28,142 nucleotides of DNA, taken from Candidatus Naiadarchaeum limnaeum (GTDB lineage: Archaea > Undinarchaeota > Undinarchaeia > Undinarchaeales > Naiadarchaeaceae). Positions 1 through 7,026 of this stretch are shown here, piece after piece. A program made the position numbers and the translations under genes. The notes beneath the pieces were generated by a model. It was not told where the DNA came from. It ran no database searches and saw nothing but the letters and a program-made list of their open reading frames with translations. The stretch lies in the NCBI GenBank assembly GCA_014189685.1, contig DVAB01000039.1:1-28142 (forward strand), written 5' to 3'. Positions within the stretch are counted from its first letter, which is position 1. The number at the start of each line of letters is the position of its first letter.

Positions 1-346
1 TATTTTTTAGACCCCAAACCCCATACTTCTCCACAACCTCTTTTTCAGTATCGCAAAGCAAAATATGTGGCAAATTATACTTTTGCACAAATTTTTGATG
101 GGATTTTTCATTATCAGTGCTAACTCCTAGTACAACAATTCCCACTTTCTTCAATTTATCAAAATTATCGCGCACAGAGCAAGCCTCTGCTGTGCATCCA
201 GGCGTATCATCTTTTGGGTAAAAATAAAGCGCAACTTTTTTTCCGCGGAAATCTTTCAGGCTAATCTTTTTTCCATTTGTATCGAATAGAGTAAAATCTG
301 GAGCTTTGTTTCCAATTTCTAGTTTTTGAGCTTTTTTTGTTTCCAT
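1..346 (-). CDS. Bcp/PrxQ-type peroxiredoxin (C-terminus cut by window edge)
   Basis: Thiol peroxidase of the AhpC/TSA superfamily, expected to reduce hydrogen peroxide and organic hydroperoxides in the cytosol with electrons from a thioredoxin-like donor. About 115 residues are visible and the frame is still open at base 1, so the C-terminus is missing. The N-terminal part has the family pattern: an APDFTL segment near residue 15, then DDTPGCTAEAC, with the peroxidatic Cys at 51 and a second Cys at 56. The five-residue spacing is that of the atypical 2-Cys PrxQ group. The ATG at 346 overlaps the TAA of the upstream VIT-family gene (TTAATG), which implies translational coupling. It is the last visible member of a minus-strand redox/metal block. 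The family assignment is firm; the exact substrate is unknown. Confidence 0.93.
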   Translation of the reverse strand, partial: METKKAQKLEIGNKAPDFTLFDTNGKKISLKDFRGKKVALYFYPKDDTPGCTAEACSVRDNFDKLKKVGIVVLGVSTDNEKSHQKFVQKYNLPHILLCDTEKEVVEKYGVWGLKN

Positions 347-1077
347 TAAAATCCGCCACCAAGAAAAGTTCCAATTAAATATGCGCCTGCGGTTGCGATC
401 AATCCAATTATTAAAATCTCTAACCCACTTTTTATCCAGTTTCTTCCTGTTAAATAAGTTTTTGCCGCTCCGATTCCAAAAAGTGCTACTGCTGTTAAAC
501 ATATTGAATACCATAGTGCATTAGCAGGCGGCAAAAGTATGAAAGGAATCAATGGGATAAATCCTCCTATTGTGTAAAAAAGAAACATGTAAACCGAACT
601 TATGACTGGATTTTCTCTATCATCAGCAACTCCGCCGAGCTCCTCCTTTATCATAACATCGAGCATCGCAGCCTTGTTCTTTTTCAACCTCCTTACAACC
701 ATCTCTATTTCTTTTGGTATGAATCCCTTTGCCCTATAGAATTCCCTTAATTCTGCCTCTTCTTTTTCAGGCTCCTCCTCAATCTCAATTTTCTCGCGCT
801 CAACCTCTGCATTATAAACTTCTATCTGCGATTTTGTCCCAATATATGTTCCAAAACTCATAGATATCGAACCTGCGAAAATCTCAGCAACTGTTGCAAG
901 TATGATTACAAAGTCTGTAATCTGAGCCCCCTTTAATGCAGCTCCTGTTAAGCCAGCCAAAAGTGCCACTGCGCTCACTATTCCATCCTGCCATCCGAAA
1001 ATGCTTGAGCGAATATACTTTCCCTTTTTTCCATGCAGTTCTTCTGCGTGCAATTTTCTTTTCAATTCTTTTTTCAT
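346..1077 (-). CDS. VIT1/CCC1-family metal transporter-like membrane protein
   Basis: Integral membrane protein of 243 residues resembling the VIT1/CCC1 family, whose known members move Fe(II) or Mn(II) out of the cytosol. I see about five hydrophobic segments: roughly residues 25-47, 52-82, 160-185, 187-210 and 217-240. The first holds the FGWQDGIVSA motif typical of the family. Between helices 2 and 3 lies a charged cytosolic stretch very rich in Glu (about 88-110); in characterised homologues such a domain binds metal. The start ATG overlaps the stop of the DUF255 gene by 4 bases, and the stop overlaps the start of the peroxiredoxin gene. The coupling with a peroxidase and a thioredoxin-like protein suggests metal and oxidative-stress homeostasis, which is an inference. 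The metal transported cannot be read from sequence. Confidence 0.88.
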   Translation of the reverse strand: MKKELKRKLHAEELHGKKGKYIRSSIFGWQDGIVSAVALLAGLTGAALKGAQITDFVIILATVAEIFAGSISMSFGTYIGTKSQIEVYNAEVEREKIEIEEEPEKEEAELREFYRAKGFIPKEIEMVVRRLKKNKAAMLDVMIKEELGGVADDRENPVISSVYMFLFYTIGGFIPLIPFILLPPANALWYSICLTAVALFGIGAAKTYLTGRNWIKSGLEILIIGLIATAGAYLIGTFLGGGF

Positions 1078-2807
1078 TGTTTTGCAAGTATTCCTAAAAG
1101 CTTTTCAGGATTAAATGCTGGCGGCATGCACATAGTTCCAAAGCAAACAAATGCCGCTGGAAATGTATTTGGATCGTATCCTAGTTTTTCTATTTGCGAT
1201 TTGTTTTCATTTACTTCCAGCATGCGAATAATTTTGCTGGGGTAATAAGCTTTTAAAAGCTCTGAGTGCAAACTTTTTGATTTTTCATCCTTTTTTGAAT
1301 AAATAAAATTCACCATTGCGTGATTCAGATAAAAATCTAAAGACAGGGCATAAGTCGCTGCAAAAATTCCATAATACTCATACATTGTTTGCAAAAGTTT
1401 CAAAACTGCTTCTGATTTTTTGTGGTATTCTTCATTATCTGTTATGTAATAAAGCCTTACAAAAAACCGCGCCGCGAATGAATTTTCAATAAATGAATGC
1501 TCAGCTTTTTCAAGCTTTCCAAGGTTTTCGTGCTTATTTGATATGTCTCTAAATCCGCCCTTTTCCTTGTCAAAAAAGTTTTTAATCATGAAATCCGCGA
1601 GCTCCTTTGCTTTTTCTAAATATTTTTGCTCTCCTGCTATTTCATAAGCATCCAAAAGTGCGCTCGCAAAATAAAGATTATCGGTTAAAAGCCCGCCCAT
1701 TCCTTTTTTTCCGGTTGCATAGAAGTGGCAAACTCCTCCCTCTTGCGAATAACAATCTTTTAAAACAAAATCAATTGTTTTGAGCGCGAATTCTTTCAAA
1801 TGCGTGTCTTGCAAAACAGAGAATGCGTATAAATAAGAAGAAACCATTTTTCCATTCCAATTCACATAAATTGTTTTGTCAATTAAAGGAGGGGTTTTCT
1901 TTTTGCGCCCTTCTAAATCTAATTTATAATACTCCTCATCCGCATCCTGGCTTCCAAAAAATCCGCCTTCTTTGTTTTCAAGCTTTTCTTGAGCATACTT
2001 TATAATTCCAAGCGCAGCTTTTTTTATCTCCTCATCTTTTGATGCTTGATACCCCTCAGCATAATTTCTCAAAAGTTCCGCATGATCCTCTAACATTTTT
2101 TCATAATGTGGCTCTGTCCAATTTCTGCGCACGCAGTATCTGAAAAATCCGTTTTCAACTTTGTCATACATTTCCGAATTGTACATTGCAAGCAAAGTTT
2201 TTGTTGCCATTTTCAAATATTGTTCATTTTTCGATTTTCTATACTTCAGGAGCAAAAGCCTAATTGCTTCTGAGCTTGGGAATTTTGGCTCAATGCCAAA
2301 TCCGCCGTACTCCATATCAAAATTCAGAACTAAATTATCAACAATATCCTCAAAAATTTCAGGGTTTAATTTAACTTCTTCAATTTTTGCAAGGCTCATT
2401 ATTGATTCGCGCCGCGAAATTTGAGAAAGTTTGTTTTTAATTTCGCTCTTATCTTTTTTGTACACATCATATAAATCCTCAAGAAAATGTTTCATCTGAA
2501 CAGGCGGAATATAAGTTGCGCCTGCAATTGTTTCACCCTCCGGAGTTAAGACAGCAGTTGTTGGCCAGCCGCCCATATTATAGCGCGCGTTTACATCTGG
2601 TCGTTTATCGTTATCAACTTTAATGGGAATAAATTTTTCATTTATTATATTTGCAACTTCATTATCAGAATAAGTATCCTCATCCATTCTGTGGCACCAA
2701 TGGCACCAAACTGCACTTATATCAAGTAGAATTGGCTTGTCCTCTTTTTTCGCTTTTGCGAAAGCTTCGCTGCCCCATTCTAGCCAGTTAATTTTTGTGC
2801 CTCCCAT
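1074..2807 (-). CDS. DUF255 thioredoxin-like/glycosidase-fold protein (YyaL/SPATA20 family)
   Basis: A 577-residue protein of the YyaL/SPATA20 family. The N-terminal 130 or so residues form a thioredoxin-like (DUF255, DsbH-like) domain with active-site motif WCHWCHRM, the CxxC cysteines being residues 35 and 38, and a later GGWPTT segment matching the cis-proline region. The rest resembles the (alpha/alpha)6-barrel part of the family, with segments such as GGFGIEPKFP and SQDADEEYY. Biochemical function of the family is unknown. Bacterial members are often about 680 residues, so this copy is on the short side. The ATG at 2807 lies 36 bases after the ferredoxin stop, and a TATA-like TATTTTAAT about 30 bases upstream could allow separate transcription. 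It is coupled to the VIT-family gene by a 4-base overlap. Confidence 0.9.
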   Translation of the reverse strand: MGGTKINWLEWGSEAFAKAKKEDKPILLDISAVWCHWCHRMDEDTYSDNEVANIINEKFIPIKVDNDKRPDVNARYNMGGWPTTAVLTPEGETIAGATYIPPVQMKHFLEDLYDVYKKDKSEIKNKLSQISRRESIMSLAKIEEVKLNPEIFEDIVDNLVLNFDMEYGGFGIEPKFPSSEAIRLLLLKYRKSKNEQYLKMATKTLLAMYNSEMYDKVENGFFRYCVRRNWTEPHYEKMLEDHAELLRNYAEGYQASKDEEIKKAALGIIKYAQEKLENKEGGFFGSQDADEEYYKLDLEGRKKKTPPLIDKTIYVNWNGKMVSSYLYAFSVLQDTHLKEFALKTIDFVLKDCYSQEGGVCHFYATGKKGMGGLLTDNLYFASALLDAYEIAGEQKYLEKAKELADFMIKNFFDKEKGGFRDISNKHENLGKLEKAEHSFIENSFAARFFVRLYYITDNEEYHKKSEAVLKLLQTMYEYYGIFAATYALSLDFYLNHAMVNFIYSKKDEKSKSLHSELLKAYYPSKIIRMLEVNENKSQIEKLGYDPNTFPAAFVCFGTMCMPPAFNPEKLLGILAKQ

Positions 2808-2842
2808 AACAGTGATGCTTAAGAACTAAGGATTAAAATACT

Positions 2843-3079
2843 TTATTTTTGCTCAACCGGTTGCTTTTGTTTCCAGCTAATGCATTGCACAGGGCACATA
2901 TCAATCGCTGTCTGAATTTTTTCAGCTATTGGCTCCTGCTCAGCCTTATCATTTGTAAAACTCTTAAAAGAATTGTCGTGCTCAGGATCTTCCTTTACAA
3001 CAAAAACCTCAGGGCACTCGGTGCTGCAGACATTGCATCCTATGCAGATATTCTTGTCAACATAAGCTTTTCTGACCAT
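2843..3079 (-). CDS. Single-cluster 4Fe-4S ferredoxin
   Basis: Small electron carrier of 78 residues. The first motif is CIGCNVCSTECP, with Cys at 12, 15, 18 and 22, and the second is CPVQC with Cys at 62 and 66. The pattern fits one [4Fe-4S] cluster ligated by Cys12, 15, 18 and 62. The remaining pair (22, 66) could form a disulfide, as in Pyrococcus-type ferredoxins; that part is inference. The middle of the protein is acidic, as usual for ferredoxins. A TATA-like TTTTATATAA on the minus strand (about 3101-3110) lies 26 bases before the ATG, so the mRNA is probably leaderless. It sits directly upstream of the DUF255, VIT and peroxiredoxin genes and may supply electrons to that group. Confidence 0.93.
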   Translation of the reverse strand: MVRKAYVDKNICIGCNVCSTECPEVFVVKEDPEHDNSFKSFTNDKAEQEPIAEKIQTAIDMCPVQCISWKQKQPVEQK

Positions 3080-3126
3080 TTAAAAGCAATTATTTTTTGC
3101 TTATATAAAACCTCGCATAAATTAAA

Positions 3127-3288
3127 CTAGAATAGCTCAACATCGTCCCCTGTGTTCTCTTCCTTTGCTTTGCAGTCAAAACAGATATGCTCCTCTTTCT
3201 TTCCGTGCTTTCTGCAGAATGTCATCCCGCAGACTTCGCACTCATCCACTGCATCCTGCCCGCAAGCTTCAATTGCACATGTGTCCAT
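3127..3288 (-). CDS. Stand-alone AN1-type zinc-finger protein (53 aa)
   Basis: A 53-residue protein that is almost only a zinc finger. Reading the minus strand gives Cys at 4, 9, 17, 20 and 25, His at 28 and 34, then Cys at 36 and 39. The run C-x2-C-x4-C-x2-H-x5-H-x-C (residues 17-36) matches the AN1 consensus, which binds two zinc ions; the first pair is C-x4-C here instead of the usual C-x2-C. The C-terminal tail is acidic. Small archaeal AN1 proteins exist, but their role is not settled. The ATG follows a good ribosome site (GAGGGAG, 3 bases before) and a TATA-like box on the minus strand near 3337-3350. It is divergent from eL21 and 47 bases upstream of the ferredoxin gene. Confidence 0.85.
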   Translation of the reverse strand: MDTCAIEACGQDAVDECEVCGMTFCRKHGKKEEHICFDCKAKEENTGDDVELF

Positions 3289-3336
3289 TTACTCCCTCTA
3301 CTTCGCGCATTTTAATTATTTGGCTCTGTTCTATTG

Positions 3337-3350
3337 ATTATATAAATACT
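3337..3350 (-). promoter_or_regulatory. TATA-like promoter of the AN1 zinc-finger gene
   Basis: The minus strand reads GTATTTATATAATC here, a good match to the archaeal TATA consensus. Transcription would be expected to begin about 25 bases downstream, near 3318, giving a leader of about 30 bases that contains the GAGGGAG ribosome site just before the ATG at 3288. Confidence 0.55.
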
Positions 3351-3379
3351 TTTCTGCCAATCAAAATGGGATACGGTAA

Positions 3380-3389
3380 TATATAAATA
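3380..3389 (+). promoter_or_regulatory. TATA-like promoter of the eL21-rpo4 operon
   Basis: TATATAAATA lies 39 bases before the start codon of eL21. The predicted transcription start near 3408 would give a leader of about 20 bases carrying a strong ribosome binding site, GGGGGAG at 3419-3425, two bases before the ATG. Unlike many promoters in the window, this one therefore feeds a leadered mRNA. Confidence 0.6.
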
Positions 3390-3427
3390 AAGAATCGCAT
3401 ATTGCATTTTACTCAAAAGGGGGAGCT

Positions 3428-3703
3428 ATGGTAAGGCATTCAAAAGGATTCAGAGCTAGGACTAGAAAAAAGCTTACAGGTGGAGAATTTAGCATAGCAG
3501 ATGCACTGCAAGAATTCAAGCTAGATGAAAAAGTTGTTATTGACTTAAATGCAGCAGTGCACAAGGGAATGCCACATCCGCGCTTTCAGGGACAGATTGG
3601 AAGAGTAGTGGAAAAGCGAGGCAGAGCTTTTGTTGTAGAGTTTATGGATCATGAGAAGAAAAAGCAAATAATCGCAAAGGCGGAGCACTTAAAAAGATTC
3701 TAA
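3428..3703 (+). CDS. rpl21e: Large-subunit ribosomal protein eL21
   Basis: Ribosomal protein of the archaeal/eukaryotic 50S/60S subunit, 91 residues, normal length for archaea. The N-terminus MVRHSKGFRARTRKKL and the segment KGMPHPRFQGQIGRVVEKRG are characteristic, and the fold is an SH3-like barrel. It opens a conserved archaeal gene order, eL21 - rpo4 - DUF655 - ksgA, in which translation, transcription and rRNA modification genes are co-expressed. Only 17 bases separate its stop from the rpo4 ATG. Confidence 0.97.
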   Translation: MVRHSKGFRARTRKKLTGGEFSIADALQEFKLDEKVVIDLNAAVHKGMPHPRFQGQIGRVVEKRGRAFVVEFMDHEKKKQIIAKAEHLKRF

Positions 3704-3720
3704 TTTTGGAGGAAAGAAAA

Positions 3721-4062
3721 ATGATCGGAAAAAAAATTGTCAATTCGGATCCAATTTCATTAACAGAAGCAAAAGAACTAATTGAGCAGAGAAAAAAAGA
3801 GGGTGAGCTGAGCTATGAGCAAAACTTAACTCTTGAATATACAAAAAAGTTCTCCAAACTTAGTTCTGATGATGCACGCGCATTGATAAATGAATTGTTG
3901 CAAGTTAAGAATATCGCAAGAAGGCATGCAGTTGAAATTGTTGACCTATTTCCTAAAAATTTGGATGAATTAAGATTGATTTTTGCAAAGGAGCACCTCA
4001 CTTTTGTAGATGAGGATCTCCAAAGCATACTTGGTGTTTTAGACAAATATAGGAATAAGTGA
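3721..4062 (+). CDS. rpoF: RNA polymerase subunit Rpo4 (RpoF)
   Basis: Subunit F of archaeal RNA polymerase, the counterpart of eukaryotic Rpb4. With Rpo7 it forms the stalk that helps open-complex formation and processivity. The protein is 113 residues from the ATG at 3721, usual for the family, and largely helical. An HRDC-like region covers about residues 40-110, with LSSDDARALINELL and ARRHAVEIVDLFPKNLDELR typical. I chose ATG 3721 over an in-frame TTG at 3706 because GGAGG at 3708-3712 gives a proper 8-base spacing to the ATG. The TGA stop overlaps the ribosome site (GAGGTG) of the next gene. Confidence 0.95.
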   Translation: MIGKKIVNSDPISLTEAKELIEQRKKEGELSYEQNLTLEYTKKFSKLSSDDARALINELLQVKNIARRHAVEIVDLFPKNLDELRLIFAKEHLTFVDEDLQSILGVLDKYRNK

Positions 4063-4071
4063 GGTGCCCGC

Positions 4072-4707
4072 ATGCCAACAGACGATTATGCTTTTGTTCT
4101 CGACTATTTGCCAGAGGGGCATGCCGATGTAAATATTCCGCAGTATAGGCGAGAAAAAAGAGTTGCCCAGATATTAGGAGAGGAGTATTATTCTTTGCTC
4201 GAGGTTTCAGTCCGAGAAGGGCAATCTGTTTCGCAGGGCGAGAAAATTTACATTGGGAAAGCAACAAGAGAAAAAATTCATCATATTATACGCAGATTAA
4301 ACTATGATGATTTAACCTCAACGGGAAAAGTTGAGATAGAATACACTTTAGAAAAACTTGTGAAAGAGCAGGAGCCAAAGTTTGTGCGCTTTTTTAATGA
4401 ATGCAGTCCGCTCACAACTCGGTTGCATCGGTTAGAACTTTTGCCCGGAATTGGAAAAAAACATATGTGGGACATGACAAAAGCCCGCACTGAAAAAACA
4501 TTTGAGAGCTTTAAAGAGATTTTAGAGAGGATAAAATTATTGCCGGATATAGAAAAAATGATTATTAAAAGAATAATTTGGGAGCTAAAGGGCATTGATG
4601 ATAGGGGAGAGCAGATTAAGTATAAAATTTTTGTTGGGGTTCCACTTCCATATCCGGAAGGAAAAGAGCCAAAGAGGGAGGAGCCACCAGCTCCAAAACC
4701 AGAGTAA
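4072..4707 (+). CDS. DUF655 (COG1491) predicted RNA-binding protein
   Basis: Archaeal DUF655 family protein of 211 residues, predicted to bind nucleic acid, with no proven reaction. The N-terminal half (about 1-75) looks like an OB-type beta domain. The C-terminal half has a helix-hairpin-helix motif, LELLPGIGKKHMWDM, near residues 122-136. The tail is rich in Pro, Lys and Glu. A ribosome site, GAGGTG at 4061-4066, sits 5 bases before the ATG. Its invariant place between Rpo4 and KsgA in archaea suggests a role in ribosome biogenesis or translation, which is inference from synteny. Confidence 0.9.
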   Translation: MPTDDYAFVLDYLPEGHADVNIPQYRREKRVAQILGEEYYSLLEVSVREGQSVSQGEKIYIGKATREKIHHIIRRLNYDDLTSTGKVEIEYTLEKLVKEQEPKFVRFFNECSPLTTRLHRLELLPGIGKKHMWDMTKARTEKTFESFKEILERIKLLPDIEKMIIKRIIWELKGIDDRGEQIKYKIFVGVPLPYPEGKEPKREEPPAPKPE

Positions 4708-4718
4708 AAATAATTCTT

Positions 4719-5498
4719 ATGCGCGCAGAAGTTAAAAGAATTTTAAATCAGGCAGGAATTAATTTATCCAAGAGACTGGACCAGCATTTTTTAGTTGACG
4801 AAAGAATTTTGCAGCGCGAAGTTGAGTATGCAAATATAACAAAAGATGATAATGTTTTAGAAATCGGCCCAGGGATAGGAACTCTGACTCGATTTTTGGC
4901 AAAAGCTGCAAAAAAAGTTGTTGTCATTGAAAAGGACAGAAAATTCGAATCATTTTTATTTCAGATTCCAAATACAGAAATAATAATTGCAGATGCGCTT
5001 AAAATTGATTTTCCTCCATGCAATAAAATTCTCGGAAATCTGCCCTACTCGATTTCCTCTGATATAACTTTTAAAATTCTTTCTGCTCCAATAGAAATTG
5101 CAGTTCTTTGCTATCAGAAAGAATTTGCTGAGCGAATGACCGCACAGCCTGGAACAAAAGATTATTCAAGATTAACTGTTAATTGCACTCTGCGCGCAGA
5201 TATTGAATTGCTTGAAACAGTTTCAAAAACAAAATATTTTCCGCAGCCGAAAGTTGATTCTGCGATTGTTAGATTAACCCCAAAGCAAATAACACTTCCG
5301 CCTAAATTTGACGCAATAGTTCGTGCATTGTTCCAGCACAAGAATCAAAAAGTTAGAAATGCTTTAGTTAAATCTGCGCATGAAATTGGGACAAAAAAAG
5401 ATGTTGAGAAATTTGTAGAAAAACTCGGCGCGGCTGCGCAAAAAAGAGTTATATCACTTACGCCTGAAGAAATTGCGGTGATTGCAGAGAAATGGTAA
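4719..5498 (+). CDS. ksgA: 16S rRNA adenine dimethyltransferase KsgA/Dim1
   Basis: SAM-dependent N6-dimethylation of two adjacent adenines in the 3'-terminal helix of 16S rRNA, a late step and quality check in small-subunit assembly. The protein has 259 residues, normal length. Visible motifs are LDQHFLVD near residue 20, the SAM-binding VLEIGPGIGTLTRFLA near 45-60, and the catalytic NLPYSISS motif near residues 107-114. The C-terminal helical domain is present. The gene overlaps the start of the ABC ATPase gene by 7 bases, so the export genes downstream are probably read from the same transcript. Confidence 0.96.
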   Translation: MRAEVKRILNQAGINLSKRLDQHFLVDERILQREVEYANITKDDNVLEIGPGIGTLTRFLAKAAKKVVVIEKDRKFESFLFQIPNTEIIIADALKIDFPPCNKILGNLPYSISSDITFKILSAPIEIAVLCYQKEFAERMTAQPGTKDYSRLTVNCTLRADIELLETVSKTKYFPQPKVDSAIVRLTPKQITLPPKFDAIVRALFQHKNQKVRNALVKSAHEIGTKKDVEKFVEKLGAAAQKRVISLTPEEIAVIAEKW

Positions 5499-6172
5499 GC
5501 AAAGCTGTTATCGAATTAAGAAATTTAAGTAAAAAGTACAAGATGGATGCTGTCACAGTTAATGCCCTGGAAAATGTAAGCCTGCAAATAAAGCAAGGCG
5601 ATTTTGTTGCAGTAATTGGACCATCTGGCTCTGGAAAATCAACTTTACTCCATATGGTTGGCTTGCTTGATAGGCCGACTTCAGGAGCAATTTATGTTGA
5701 GGGAAAAAACATTCTTAATTTTAGCGATTCTGAGCTTGCGCACGTAAGAGGAGAAAAGATTGGATTTGTTTTTCAGTTTTTCAATCTTTATCCCACAATG
5801 AGCGCTCTTGGAAATGTTGAACTTCCAATGATAATTGCAGAAAAGGATTTGGATTATAGAAAGGAGCGCGCAATGGAACTTTTAAAATTGGTTGGGCTTG
5901 AAAAAAGAGCCGACCACTTTCCAGCACAGCTCTCAGGCGGGGAAAGGCAGAGAGTTGCAATTGCCCGTGCACTTGCAAACGACCCTCTTTTAATACTTGC
6001 AGATGAGCCAACTGGAAATTTAGATTCAAAAAGCGGGCACGAGGTGATGAAGCTTTTTACAAAGCTAAATAATTCCGGAAAAACAATAGTTGTTGTAACT
6101 CATGATTCTGAAATAGCCTCGCATGCCGAAAGGCTTATAAGAATAAGCGATGGAAAGGTTGTCGCTAAATGA
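5492..6172 (+). CDS. ABC transporter ATPase, MacB/LolD-type
   Basis: ATP-binding subunit of a MacB/LolD-class ABC system, 226 residues. Walker A GPSGSGKST is near residues 43-51, the signature LSGGERQRVAIARAL near 147-161, Walker B with LADEPTGNLD follows, and the H-loop is VVTHD. This class typically powers FtsX-like permeases that perform mechanical work or export rather than classical import. The ATG overlaps the ksgA stop, and the stop overlaps the next gene by 4 bases (ATGA). The permease is two genes downstream. The substrate is unknown. Confidence 0.94.
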   Translation: MVSKAVIELRNLSKKYKMDAVTVNALENVSLQIKQGDFVAVIGPSGSGKSTLLHMVGLLDRPTSGAIYVEGKNILNFSDSELAHVRGEKIGFVFQFFNLYPTMSALGNVELPMIIAEKDLDYRKERAMELLKLVGLEKRADHFPAQLSGGERQRVAIARALANDPLLILADEPTGNLDSKSGHEVMKLFTKLNNSGKTIVVVTHDSEIASHAERLIRISDGKVVAK

Positions 6173-7026
6173 GAAAATCAATTTTATGTTTTACAATTGT
6201 ACTAATTTTGGCTACGCTTGCCCCTCGCAGCTATGCTGTTACTCCAACTGCAGATTTTAACATAAGTTTTATTGGCCAAGACCCTTCTCCTGCAGTTCCT
6301 GGAAAATATGTTGACCTCTCATTTAGAGCTAAAGGAGGAAAATTATACAGTCCAAACGAAGTTACTTTCGAGATTATTGAAAAATTCCCATTCTCACTTG
6401 AGCCTGGCGAAAGTGCCATTAAGACATTAGGAAATGTGAAAATTATTGGAAAAGCCACTGAGGAAAACGAGATATTATTCCAAGTTAGACTTTTGGTTGA
6501 TGGTAGAGCGGTTGAAGGCGATAATGAACTTGAGTACAAATATACTATAGGAGGCTCTGTATTTTCCCAAAAAATAAATATCCCTGTTTCAGGGGTGCAA
6601 ACGGACTTTGATATTGTTGTTCAGGAAGTTTCCGGGAATTCAGTTTCACTCGGGATTGTAAATATTGGAAAAAATTCTGCTCGTTCGGTTATAGTGAGCA
6701 TTCCAGAACAGAAAAATTTTGAGATAGTGAATGTAGACTCTAGCATAATCGGAAATTTAGCAAGTGGTGATTTTACAGTTACAACTTTTAAGATTCTTCC
6801 AATGGTAAATTCAAAAGAGAATTTAAAAGTCTTTGTTGCTTACACAGATACTGAAGGGACAAGGCATACTCTTGAAAAATCTGTAAGCCTCAAACTAAAT
6901 GCCGAAGAGGCAACTGCTGTTAAAGGTGGAAATGAAAGCAGACTGAGCAGCCCACTGCTATCTATTGTTCTAATTCTAATAATTATTGTACTTGCCTACT
7001 TAGCGTTCTTTAAGAAGAAGCGATGA
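6169..7026 (+). CDS. Secreted, membrane-anchored beta-rich protein (COG1361/CARDB-like)
   Basis: Protein of 285 residues with an N-terminal signal peptide (about residues 1-23, ending near SYA) and a single C-terminal membrane helix (about 264-281) followed by KKKR, so the body lies outside the cell, anchored at its C-terminus. The middle looks like two or so immunoglobulin-like beta domains, resembling COG1361 (S-layer-like) or CARDB proteins. Archaeal MacB-type operons often carry such a protein, and it may be the extracellular partner playing the part of MacA. It overlaps the ATPase gene and the permease gene by 4 bases each, so the three products are tightly coupled. No catalytic motif is visible. 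Confidence 0.75.
   Translation: MRKSILCFTIVLILATLAPRSYAVTPTADFNISFIGQDPSPAVPGKYVDLSFRAKGGKLYSPNEVTFEIIEKFPFSLEPGESAIKTLGNVKIIGKATEENEILFQVRLLVDGRAVEGDNELEYKYTIGGSVFSQKINIPVSGVQTDFDIVVQEVSGNSVSLGIVNIGKNSARSVIVSIPEQKNFEIVNVDSSIIGNLASGDFTVTTFKILPMVNSKENLKVFVAYTDTEGTRHTLEKSVSLKLNAEEATAVKGGNESRLSSPLLSIVLILIIIVLAYLAFFKKKR

Noticed and set aside
3706-3720. TTG start of Rpo4 at 3706
   Set aside because: The TTG sits inside the ribosome site GGAGG that serves ATG 3721.
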